This document shows, in pieces, positions 21,614 to 32,515 of a stretch of 64,000 nucleotides of DNA. The notes beneath the pieces are model-generated. The model was not told the origin of the DNA, ran no database searches, and saw nothing but the letters and a program-made list of their open reading frames with translations. The stretch is taken from NCBI GenBank assembly GCA_020747015.1, contig JAGTJM010000023.1, positions 248,001 to 312,000 of the forward strand. The letters run 5' to 3'. The position numbers were made by a program, and so were the translations under genes. The stretch's first letter is position 1. Every line of letters begins with the position of its first letter. Origin of the DNA: Pyrenochaeta sp. MPI-SDFR-AT-0127. Taxonomy: Eukaryota; Ascomycota; Dothideomycetes; Pleosporales; Cucurbitariaceae.

Positions 21614-23608
21614 ATGTGGAAACGACTTCAGGGTCATGGGCGAGAAAAGGAGAAGCCTGCACAAATAGGCAATCCTGTACTTCTTGAAACAACCTACGAC
21701 GAGGGCCAACTCAGGCGAAATCCAAATGTTGCCGACCTCCAAAATGCATATGGCCAATACAACCCCCCGCGCGGCCGCAACCCCAGTAGTAAGTGCGACA
21801 ATCTCTCTCCCCGCCCAGCTTTATTCACCCTCTTTAGCACACTCTCTACATTACCACCTCCAGACCATTCAGACTACAGGATATCAGAAGTCCCCTCTGC
21901 CACATCAGTGTATTCGCGGCCTTCACATGACCTGACTTATTACAACGACAATCCCACGGCTGATCGGCCGTTTGACTACGAGGACATATCACCACCCAGC
22001 TCTCCGGAAACCGAACAGCATCTTTCCTCCTCTTCTGGCCAACCCCGAAGATTTCGCTCAATGCGCGACGTTTCGCCAATGGACGAAAACCGTAAGAAGT
22101 TCGAAGAGCCATCGCGCGGTGGCAGCAGCATTCCCGTCTTACGTAGAGCACCACCTGGCCTCCAAAATGGCGACCCGCAGTCAGGGCCAAAGCAAAAGTT
22201 CTGGGGAGGCAAAGTCGCGCCTAACAGTAAAGTGAAATGGGATGACTACTCTGGCGAGCCAACTTCGAGCCAGGCAGGCAAGGCAGCATCGGTAAGCCCT
22301 GGCTCGTACGCAAAAGGCGTTGAGCCCTCGGACGGGCGACCGATGGGCTACCAAGTCTCCGTCAGTGGACCTGACAAGAGAAATGTAAGCTTCTCAGAGC
22401 GCATGACTCGAATGGGGACGAGACCACCTCCGGGACCTGTCGAAACTGCCAAACCCCGTGAACCCTGGAGTCGCGCGATAGGCCGGTCTGAAATTGCGCC
22501 ACCTCTGAAAGACGAGCGTACGAACAAGCCATTGCCAGTCCCACGAAAGCCAATGTCGCCAGCAATAATGAAGAAGGACCGAGGCGCATCGAATGCCCTG
22601 GCGGCTGACACCACACCTGTCGCAGACGAAACGCGCGACATTGACATGCATAACGACAACCTCAAACCAACAGTACCGCTTAAGGTGGGAAGGAACTCAC
22701 CTCCTCGCAGTGGCTTCACTTCTCCCACTTCTCCCGTAAACCCGGGCCTTGGAATAAACACATTCTCGTACCCTAGTCCCGTCACGCCTACACAGCAGTC
22801 GCAGTTTCCAGTCATTTCAACGAGTGGGCAGACAGAAGCAAGCAGACAAGCCAATCAGCGTAGTGCAACACCGCCTTACAACGCAGCAGAAACCAGATCA
22901 ACAGAGCAGACGCCAGAAAAGGATAGACAAGCACCAGACAGTCGCTTTTCGTGGACCACCTACAATAGCACAACGACGTATCAGCACTCACCTCCGCCTT
23001 CACCACCCCCACCACTACCCTCCTCGATTACTCCAGTACCGAAACAAAGGTTCGTAGCAGAGCCCATATCAGCCGCGTCCTCGATACTCAGCCGACGACG
23101 TCCTGTGCCCCAAGCAGATCGCTTCCCCGAACCTGCTCCTAGCCGCAAACCCGTCCCAGGCGAGACCCAATCACCCGGCACAGCCAAAATCACCACCATG
23201 GACTCTGCGTTCGGATCACGAGACCCGCCCTCACCCAGCGCAGCATCCACCTTCTCCACAGCCACAACCGGAACCCTCAAGGCGCTACCTCAACCCCCGA
23301 GCGCCCTTTCCGCCAACGATCACATCTCACTCCTCGAATCGCAAATGGACGACCTACGCATCCGCTCCGCAAACGTCTACCGACTACTCAGCGACCTCAA
23401 CAAGGCCGCGCCCCCGAACCCCCTGATTACGGACTTCAAGCGTGCCAGGCTCGCCGAGCAGAGAAAGCGTGCGTTTGAGGATGAGCTCAGTGAGATCAAG
23501 AGAGAAGAGCATGATGTGGGTTTAAAGCTGCATCGCGCGTGGAAAAAGAGGGAGAGGGAGGATCCTAATACTGGTAGTGCGCTCTGGGTGCGGAGGGTTA
23601 CTAGTTGA
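21614..23608 (+). CDS. Large disordered proline/serine-rich protein with C-terminal coiled coil
   Basis: Exons 21614-21788 and 21873-23608 (84-nt intron, donor GTAAGT, acceptor TCAG) give 636 aa. I chose ATG 21614 (MWKRLQGHGREKEKP) because the sequence just before it looks like a leader intron (GCTAACC branch, ATGCAG end); the frame is open upstream but without an ATG. Most of the protein is disordered, with PPSPPPPLP, SPTSPVNPG and many basic-Pro motifs that could bind SH3 or 14-3-3 proteins. The last 100 residues are different: LLESQMDDLRIRSANVYRLL and the following RARLAEQRKRAFEDEL should form a coiled coil, then the protein ends ALWVRRVTS. I do not recognise a named family; a scaffold role is only inference. 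Confidence 0.75.
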   Translation: MWKRLQGHGREKEKPAQIGNPVLLETTYDEGQLRRNPNVADLQNAYGQYNPPRGRNPSSKCDNLSPRPALFTLFSTLSTLPPPDHSDYRISEVPSATSVYSRPSHDLTYYNDNPTADRPFDYEDISPPSSPETEQHLSSSSGQPRRFRSMRDVSPMDENRKKFEEPSRGGSSIPVLRRAPPGLQNGDPQSGPKQKFWGGKVAPNSKVKWDDYSGEPTSSQAGKAASVSPGSYAKGVEPSDGRPMGYQVSVSGPDKRNVSFSERMTRMGTRPPPGPVETAKPREPWSRAIGRSEIAPPLKDERTNKPLPVPRKPMSPAIMKKDRGASNALAADTTPVADETRDIDMHNDNLKPTVPLKVGRNSPPRSGFTSPTSPVNPGLGINTFSYPSPVTPTQQSQFPVISTSGQTEASRQANQRSATPPYNAAETRSTEQTPEKDRQAPDSRFSWTTYNSTTTYQHSPPPSPPPPLPSSITPVPKQRFVAEPISAASSILSRRRPVPQADRFPEPAPSRKPVPGETQSPGTAKITTMDSAFGSRDPPSPSAASTFSTATTGTLKALPQPPSALSANDHISLLESQMDDLRIRSANVYRLLSDLNKAAPPNPLITDFKRARLAEQRKRAFEDELSEIKREEHDVGLKLHRAWKKREREDPNTGSALWVRRVTS

Positions 23609-24616
23609 ATAATTTCTGAAGGGATTTCGTGACGAGCGCTCGGATGGGTTTTGGTGTATGTGCATGATAGGGTTTATTTCGAGCAGGCATGGCGTTAAAG
23701 ATGATCAGGGTTAGCATGATTTTGCGGCGGCAGTTCTTTTTCCAGGAAACATTCTAAACCAGCCATTGTGTGGAGATTATTTTTTTGGGGGCCCTTTCTT
23801 GGGGAAGGTGCTTGCGTTCGAGATGCGCAAGACCCACTACCATTCGATTTTCGATTCAAATCCGGTGAAGGAATAATTGGATTCACAGGAAATATCACAT
23901 TTTACTCAGACAGGATCTGATTATATATATACACCATGGTTTGTGATTACCATATATGTGCAGTGGGTGCCATCTTGTGGATGTCTAATGGAAATATTAT
24001 ACATGCAAATATGCACAGCTGGAAAAAAGCCGTCTAGTCCAACTCCTGTCCAGATGCAGTGTGGAGCCATGCGGCATCGTGTCCCACGCTATCGAATCCT
24101 GCACATGCGCCGAAAAATCCCATAGAAAGGCCGGCAAGTTGAATTCATGAATTCCAGAGAGGGTATTGGTGGACTGGGTCGCGCCGGGTACCCCAAAAAG
24201 TGAAAAGCTTTTGTTGATTTGAAAACATATGCTCAAGGCCTTTGAAACTGTCGTCAAAGAAGCGCCAAATCGAAATACAGTGCCTAGAGTCTGATTCGCC
24301 GTTGATTCAAGTGTTTGTTTGCAAGTAACCGTAGAAACTTGAGTGTGGCAGCAAACAAGCCCTACGGTTCAAAGCAACGCCATGTTTACTCACTTTTCTA
24401 GACTTTTCTGGGGCTTGGTAGACGCTGTGTTCGCCATGGCAGAACTCCCAGACCAGGCCGGTAATTTAGGTAGGTTCCTGTGTCCCGAGCGTCAATGGCA
24501 ATTCCAGGATCCAGTACTCCAATGCAATGCGTTTAAACACCATCCAGTCTATATAGTGGTTTGCAGAAAAAGCCAGAGCTAAAGCGACGAACTTGCAAAA
24601 ATCCACTATACTTTGC
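23609..24616. other. Convergent 3' flanks, no gene seen
   Basis: Both flanking genes end here. Short frames only, and no terminator structure stands out. Confidence 0.55.
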
Positions 24617-27186
24617 TTACCGACGGAGACCAGGCGTTCCACGCTTCATCATTGGTGGCTTGACGACAGCGGTAGTGGCGGGCTTGGGTGCAACAATTTT
24701 GTTAACGAGAAACTTGTGAGCGAGCGCTTCTTTGGGCGAAATGCGCTTTTCTACATTCATATGCAAACAAGCGCTCAACATGTCAGCCAAGTCGTTCAAC
24801 TCGCCTGCAGTCGGTCCCTTTGTTGTGATGCCTCGAGCGGCGTCGTGTACCCGGGTCTTCATATCGCGATTGATCTTCTTCTGCTGCTCGATCTTGCGAA
24901 CGGAAAGCTGGTGAATGTTAGCGGAGCCTGATTGTGGGAATTGTGGGAAACCATACCTTGTTGTATTGATCAACCTCACGGCTGATGAACTTAAGCGGCG
25001 GTCCGATTTCGAAGTTCTCGAGGACGTTATTCGCGAGGCCCTTCTTCAGGAGTTTCTCACTAGGCCATCCAAGACAATCCATAAAGGCTTTGACCATTTG
25101 ATTGTTTGATCGGCCAGTGAAGAGAATCTTGCCTGTCCACAGCTCGTAAATTGTACAGCCAACAGCCCACATGTCAACAGCATAACCAATCTCCATACCC
25201 AGAATGATCTCTGGTGCGCGGTAGAAGCGGCTGACGAGGTACTCTGTGCGTTCGACTTGATCCCGCTTGTCGACTGCTGTTCCAAAATCCGCGAGCTTTA
25301 TCGTTTTCTTGTCCGGTGAGACGAGGACATTGTCGGGCTTGAGATCCAGATGAACGACTTGACAGTTCTGTAAGTGTTGGAGGCCGAGAAACATCTGTCG
25401 GGCGTATGTACGAACGGCGGGGAGGGCTAAACCGTGACCATTTGTTTCTTCCTTTAGGAGATCTCGCAGATTCTTCGACATGTGCTCGAAAACGATACAC
25501 AGATGGCCCTTGTGGTCGAAAGAGCCCAGGAGGCGGATGATGTGGCGCTTGTCTTGCGGGTCGGCCTCGTTTACCTTTCGCAAAAAGTCCATTTCTTTCT
25601 GACTCGCCTTCCTCATCAACTCATTCCTACGAATCATCTTGATAGCCACCAGGTTGTGGGCCTGGTCATTCCCGTCTGCGCTGACATCTTCTGCTTGCGC
25701 GACATTAGCAAAAACACCGCGACCAAGTCCTTTGATGATACGATAGCGGCCGCCATTTACCAGCTCATTGCTAATAAGCTTGTAGTACCCCTCAGGATCA
25801 TCCCAATTATCAAGTAGCTTCTCGTCAAGCACAGTCCCCTTTGCTGTGACACTCACCGCAGCTTCGGCATCACCGTCTCCATCTTCATCATCCGAATCCG
25901 CAAACATGTCGAATTCCTTCTTCTGTTTCTTTACGGGGACTGCCTTCTCCACTGGTAGGGTGGATAGCGCATTCGGGTCAGTCTCGTGGTACGCCTCAGA
26001 TGGCAACTCAGAGTTCTGAGTCTTCTTAGCTGCTCGATCGCGGTCGTCTAACATGTCCTGCATAGGGTCGTAATCGGCCGCAGACGGGCTCGCGGCTGCT
26101 GGGCTGTTTCCTTCACTAATTCCCTGTTTATCGATTATCATGACGTCGGGCGAGCCAGGGACCGAGTCGAGATCGCCGTTGCGAGGGGATGCGAAGGACG
26201 ATAATGGACTGTCCGCATACAGCGCAGGGGAAGCGATGTTGGGTGTGGTAGCTTCTGATGCATTGGTGAGGACGGCCTGCTGCAAAAGGTTTTCCTTTGG
26301 CTTTTGCTGCTCGGCTGCAGCACGAATAGCCGCCCACCGACGACGCTTCTCTTCGCGCGACTCTTGGGTAGGGACTTTCTCTCCTTCAAGGACTGGGGTG
26401 TAGTCGGGAATGTGATCGGCAGATTTCCTGGTGAATTCTGTCAGCCTACAATACTAACAGGGGCACAATGGCTACTCACATTTCCACATCTTCGCTCGCG
26501 CTAGGCTGAGCTACTTGCGCTTGCAAGCTGCTGCCAGACACCTGGTGAAGCCTATTGCGCTGTTGATCGTTGTCGCTGGAAATCCTTGGCCCATTGTTGG
26601 TGGGTAAGCCAGCTCGAAAGTCGGGCACTGCGTTTGGCTTCTCAAGTTCCGCATATGAAATGGGCTTGGCAAGTGTCCGGTCTGCTCCATTGTGACGCTC
26701 CTTCACAAAGCCGTTAGGAGCCCGTGCGGCATCTGCAAATGGCCTAGATCTGTGGTCGCTGTGTCTGTTACGATCAGTGTGGTGTCGTTTGTCGGGTCGG
26801 TTACCACGCGGAGGAGAAGCTTTGCGCTTGTGATAAGAACGCGAATCACTGCTATCGTGACTGTGATCTCCTTGACCGCGGCGATACGGTGAAGGTGAGC
26901 GGTTGGCAGTGCGGTTTTTTCGATATGGCGACGGAGAGCGTGTGCGCTTGCGGCGGTATGGCGAGGGCGAGCGACTCAGAGCACGGTAGTTGGATCCTGA
27001 GTGGGTCAATTTGCGTTCTGTCGGCTCGCTTCTAGCGTAGGTAGCACTACCATAGTTATCTGAAGCACCATCCAGCCCGAAGACCCTGTTTGAGCCGTTA
27101 ATCGCAGATTTGCTGTGCTGATTGACTGTGTTTGCCTTGTGATGGGGCGCGACTTCGCCTTCAGAAGCAGAGCTGGCGCGCGACAT
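24617..27186 (-). CDS. prp4: Prp4-type spliceosomal serine/threonine kinase
   Basis: Exons 27186-26480, 26427-24957 and 24907-24617 give 822 aa. Prp4 kinase phosphorylates tri-snRNP proteins and drives spliceosome activation. The N-terminal 230 residues are RS-like, with three RSPSPYR repeats at about 72-102 and many Arg/His/Ser pairs. A Lys/Arg helix (ESREEKRRRWAAIR) and an acidic patch (DSDDEDGDGD) precede the kinase domain, which starts near residue 463 (GRGVFANV). It shows the lysine strand VAIKMIRR, the catalytic loop HLDLKPDN, DFG in LADFGTAV, and the Prp4-typical YLVSRFYRAPEIILG activation segment. The C-terminal lobe ends after RISPKEALAHKF. The start ATG 27186 is the first in frame. 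Prp4 is essential in fission yeast and conserved in filamentous fungi, so the gene is probably constitutive. Confidence 0.93.
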
Positions 27187-29485
27187 GGTGGAGAATACGA
27201 TTTCTGGCTCTGCTAGCGGATGGAATAAGTTCTGGGCGTCAGCTTGCTTCTTGTTGCGGAGAAGATTGAGTGTCTCTATCACTGACTGTGTCCCAGAGCA
27301 GAGCGCTCGACCGACTTGCCCGGCGGAAGCTGGGTCTATGTAGGCAAGGGAGCACGCAGGAAGAAGAGACAGGTGCGATGGCACCGATGAGTATTAGAGG
27401 GCAATGTGTTGTAGAAGTAGGAGCACGGCGTGATGATTGTCGCACTTGAGGTCGCGATACCGCGGGGAAAGTGCAAACGGTGAAGTCAGAGCTTGGAGGG
27501 CCTTGGCACTAGGCTGCTCGGGATCACGTGCCATGTTACCTTCACCCCGGCCGCAGGGCGAGCCGCTTCCGGCTTGGGGTCTATTTCTCAGAGTTTTGCT
27601 GAGGCTGGAGCTACAGGCCCAGAAGGCTTCTTTGCAAGTGCCAGATCAATTCGGAGCTACACAATTGATGTCCGGTTGTGAGAGTCTCCATAGGCACGTT
27701 CGGCGGGTAGAAAAACCTGCTACGCTTGAAACCTTATAATGTCTGTCGCACAACCAGCAACGGGCATGAAAGGTCGATGGTTGTAAGAGTCAATGACTGC
27801 GATGGATTGGGTATATATTGATTGGGAGAAGGACAGGGCGTCTTACTGTCGTCACACTCCGGTATAAATTAAGGCCTCATAGACATCTGTCGATGCCTCC
27901 AGAAAGTGTAATGAGGCTGTGTCGCGTTGGCTACTGCACGGGAGAAAACCCGGGAACTATACGAGACGAAGCTAGACTTGTTAATCTGAATCATGATGAA
28001 CATGATTCCGAGATTGTCCAGACAAAATGTACAAGGGTTGAGATTAGACTCTTGTTGTGAATCAGTCAGCCCTATCACGTTGTTCGATGCTCAGGGCAAA
28101 TGGTACAGGGGTGGCTGGTAGCGAATACGATGTCGCTTACAGGAAGCATAGACAACAGTCGTCGTGAGAGTTGCTTGAAACGACGGAGACGAGCTAAATT
28201 GTGCCGTCATGGTTCCTGGTGCCTGGTCCGTCTCTTCGCTGATAGTCCCAAGGGTAAACATGAGAAGGTTTGACTAGAGATGCACCTTGAGAAACTCACT
28301 TGTTTGCACCCTATTCATGCTTTCGCTACTGCAGTGGATGAGCATGAGTTGGAGGGCCCAAGACGGAATGGACGGCCTCAGCGATGTGGCCATTCAAAGA
28401 GCCCTGGCTGTAACACAGAGACGATCAAGCAAACAAGAGTGCGCGAGGCCCCAATGAAAATCGCGTGCTTGTACAAAGTCAATCACGCTTTCTTCACGCC
28501 TTCTTCGCTCATTGCCTGTTCCGGCCTAGCAATTACCAGGAGCATCCTAGCTCTTACTCAATCAAGCACAGGAGAGTGAGAGAACCTGTTTCGTTTGACG
28601 GCCACGCAAGCAATTTCAAATGGCATGCCTCACAGCCTCGATCTTCTGCGGGAATTCTCGATTCAGGCATCGTATGCTCAAGACACGGGGTTGTGTACGC
28701 GCCAACGAGGCTTCCAGGCCAGTCTGGTTGCGGTGATGGTGAGGTATGCCAAGCTGGCAAGCGTTGTTACCCCACAACATTTCGGATCGGCCGGCGCCCG
28801 GAGTGCTCCCCTTTGGACTTCACTTCTTCTCCCAAGCAAACCGGCATGCATCAATTGAGGCCCTCTTGGAGGCACAATTGGTGATTTTCTGAGAACTAGC
28901 CATTGTATCAACAACCGTGGCGGAGGAAGAAAGTCCAAGGCACGATGCAGCAATGTCAGAGCACGAAGAGCCGGAAGAATGCAATTCATCAAACGCCTAT
29001 TGCCATAGCCTCAATGACCATTGCCGTGCCACACAAGACAAGGGTGGAGTACACTAGCCGCCTGATGCACGCCACGATGCTCGCGCCTTTATGTGTTACT
29101 CATGTCATCGTCGCACTGGATTGTGCCTACGGTACCCTTGGCAGGAAGCTCCATCGATCCCACTGGACAATCCACCATGGCATCACCTGCATTCAGACTG
29201 TCCGTGCAACAACTGGAGGCCCAATTGGCCCATAGTGCAGCTCTAGGCCGTTGCGAAGAGCAGCGGGCTGGTGGCGTGCACTGTCGTGTCCTTGGGGAGC
29301 ATGGCACTGGCAACTGGGATTAGGTTGTCAGCATGTTGGTGGAGAGCATTGGACAGGGTGACAAAAAGCTGGTACTTATTTGCCTTGCTTCCCCTCTTTT
29401 GCTTGCTGCTTGCTGCCGACGTCCACCTCATATTTACTCTCTTTTCCCTGCTTAGTTCCAAACAGCTAGTGTTGTGTTACTCAAT
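27187..29485. other. 2.3-kb intergenic region, no gene seen
   Basis: Divergent promoter space between prp4 and the fasciclin gene. Frames on both strands are short and start mostly without ATG. The 29.0-29.4 kb part has some coding-like composition but no consistent exon set. Confidence 0.5.
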
Positions 29486-30686
29486 ATGTCTCTCAAGCAC
29501 CTTTCAATCCTCGCCCTTGCTGGCCTTGCGGCGGCTCAGACTCCCAATCTAGCGGATGCTCTGAACAGCACGACTGAGCTGTCCCGACTCAAAGATATCC
29601 TCGGCCTGAGCCCAGCGCTCCTTGGGTCCTTGAGCGAAACATCAAACATCACCATTCTCGCACCCTCGAACGAGGCGTTTGGCAAGATTGATAATCAAAC
29701 CTTGACTGGTCTTGCCTCGAATCCAGAGTTGATCAGTGCCATTCTTCAGTATCACGTTCTGAACGGCACAGTTCCCTCTTCCGCGATCACGAACACCAGT
29801 GCTTTTGTTCCATCGCTGTTGACCAACCCTCAATTCACAAATGTGACCGGCGGTCAAGTCGTCAAGGCCACCAGGCGAAATGGCAACGTGACCATCTACA
29901 GTGGACTATTGTCAAACTCCTCTGTGTCCCGTGCTGTCAGTACCGAATCTCACCAACACCCTCTCGCGTGCTAATTGTCAACAGGACGTCAACTTTACGG
30001 GTGGTGTTATCCACATCATCGATAAGCTCCTCGTTCTGCCCGAGAACGCCATCGACACGCTGTCCGCTGCCAACCTCACGTCGCTGCGTGGTGCTCTCAA
30101 TGCGACGAATCTCACTGATACCGTTCGCAATACCCCCAATATCACCATTTTCGCACCCTCCAATGAAGCAATCCGAAGCATTGGTGGCGGGCTTGCCAAT
30201 CTTACAGCCCAACAGACAACTGACATCTTGACCTACCACGTTGTTGCTTCCGGCCCAATCGGATATTCGTCTGCCCTCAGCAATGGAACCAAGCTTGAGA
30301 CCGTCAATGGTGAGAGCCTGACCATTACTACCGGCGCTGGTGGTGTCTTCGTGAACAACGCTCGTGTCAGCACTGCCGACATCCTCATTGCCAATGGTGT
30401 TCTCCATATCATTGACCAGGTGCTCAACCCTACCAACCAGACTATTGCAAATGCCACATCCAACCAAGGTACTCCAGTCTTTGAGGGCGCTACTCCCGCC
30501 TCAGAAGTACCCTTCACGTCTGGCCAGCCCACACCCACAACCACCATCAGCCCAGACGCGACCAGGGCTGCTGACCCCACTAGGCCCGCAAGCTCAACCA
30601 GCCAGGCAGGTGCTGCTGGACCTATGCAGACTGGTGCCGTCGGTATGGGCGCTTTGCTCGGAGCCGCCGCTGTCTACCTTATGTAG
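29486..30686 (+). CDS. GPI-type cell-surface protein with two fasciclin (FAS1) domains
   Basis: Exons 29486-29935 and 29985-30686 around a 49-nt intron (donor GTCAGT, branch GCTAAT) give 383 aa. The ATG at 29486 opens a signal peptide (SILALAGLAAAQ). Two FAS1 domains follow, each with the H1 box (ITILAPSNEAF, then ITIFAPSNEAI) and the H2 box (GGVIHIIDKLL, then NGVLHIIDQVL), with a YH motif between them (LQYHVL, LTYHVV). Many N-glycosylation sites are present. A Thr/Pro/Ser-rich stalk and a C-terminal hydrophobic tail (VGMGALLGAAAVYLM) fit GPI anchoring. FAS1 proteins mediate adhesion; in fungi they sit in the plasma membrane or wall. The donor is weaker than most here, but the join preserves frame and completes domain 1. 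Confidence 0.9.
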
Positions 30687-32515
30687 ACACAAAACAAACG
30701 TCTAAGCTTTATCCGATATTAGGTTATTGATATCAGCTGAATTGGAGAGTCAAACGTAATGAAGGGGAATTTCATCATGTTCCGTGTTAGCGGACACAAG
30801 TTGTATTTACGATCGCTATGTTTTATGTAATATACCTCAACACTATTTATCAGCATAAAATGTTCTCTTAATGTGTTACATGCCATTCATGACCTCACCT
30901 GATCATTTCAATGATGCGGAAATGGCACGGCATTTTCAATATACCTGTCCTGACATCCTCGTAGTGTATCAGCGTTGAAGTCGCTATGCGTTCTCCCCCA
31001 TTTCCAACAACAAACATAGAATGTGAGCCTCGGCCACCACGCGACCGAAGGCTAAGTACTCTACCAACGCTAAAACCTCACGACATTTTAGCGCTGCAAT
31101 CCACAGCTACTGTATATGGTAATTCCGGCTTCCGCCATTCTCTATCAAGTTATGAGCAAAACTCGATGAGCTTTAGTCCCTGGTAGCATCGGACGGCAAG
31201 ATAGCGCGCCATAGTTCGCGACGATACGACACTCGTCTTGCCAGACTTGTGACTCTTAGTGGCTGTGGTGCCAATTGCAAAATCAACAGAGGAAAGTGAA
31301 TATATCTGATACAAGGGATATGAAGAAGCAAACGATGGGAGGTGAGATGTCGCTGTGCGGGTACCTGACAAGGTCCACCTTGCTATCTACGAGGGCAATC
31401 CCTTGTACACGAGGATTTTTCAGATTGTCCAGCGGCTCTATCACGATTAGCCCGCGAATGGCCCGATATACCCCCAGATGCAGCATGCGGGGCTGGGCGG
31501 GACTGATCCTTCCGCTGCACGGATCCTCTAAGATTTAGGGGTATTTTGAAGATCTCTAGTACAAACTCAAGAACTCGCCTGATCCTGCCTCTCAATGGGC
31601 CACTTCTGAAGCTGTAAGCCGACGGCTTGGAACCAGACGGGTAGCCACCACGTCAGCTCTCCACAACCGCGGGGGTATGCAGCTGTTGAAGACAAGTGCT
31701 CACTATCAACCTGTCCAAGCTTTCGATTGGCGAGTGGAGAGCGGAGATCGTCAGTCTGGATCGCCGACCAGGGACCGGCCGCACCAGGTTATTCGACGAC
31801 TTTGAACCACTTCAGCCTCCTAGCTCACAGGGTTTCTCCATTTTCGTAGTCGTCACTGGAGGTACTCGTCTAATGTATCATTGCACGGTTTCCTCGGTCG
31901 TGTGACACGCTGCGAGTAGCTTCCAGGTCGCACAACCGCAAGCTGATAACTTCTCACCAAGAATTACCGCCTCTACTCTTGTTTCACATCTGCCGTTATC
32001 CGTAGAGCATTCTTTAATCCACTCGGTGGCGCTAGGAGCGGCCACTGCGTCTCAATGACAATCTCCACCAATTTTCGGGCGGTTGCCGGAGGGCCGACCT
32101 GAGAAAACACTCGAGCTAGTTTAGCGGAACCATAATGATTTGCAAAATGGCGTTCAAGGCCTCTTGTGATTGATTAGCAAAATTCTCCACTCGACGCCTT
32201 TAGCTCGTGTGGCCGGGGTTACCAGTCTTCCCGCTCCATCTTGGGAATGTTGGATGAAAACCCGTGCGCGCTATATTGACACCAAACCCAGCGTTCTGGA
32301 TATGTCACCCGTCCGGGCAGGGTATTCTCCTGCGTAATCCCTCGAAAGATCCCGCATGTCTGCTCGTGTTGCCTATTGATGTTGCCCAACCTTGTTTCGC
32401 TCCATTGCCATGACGGAGTGACCTGGGCTCGTTTTTCGAGCGCACACTTCTTTGCTTGCTCTATCAATTTGTTACCTGCAGTACGGTCGTTGAGTGGCGA
32501 CAGGAGGCTTGAATC
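30687..32515. other. 1.8-kb intergenic region, no gene seen
   Basis: Short frames only. I see no RNA gene or repeat. Confidence 0.5.

Noticed and set aside
23820..23870. GATTCAAATCC resembling a tRNA T-loop
   Set aside because: No T-stem pairing and no cloverleaf can be formed around it.
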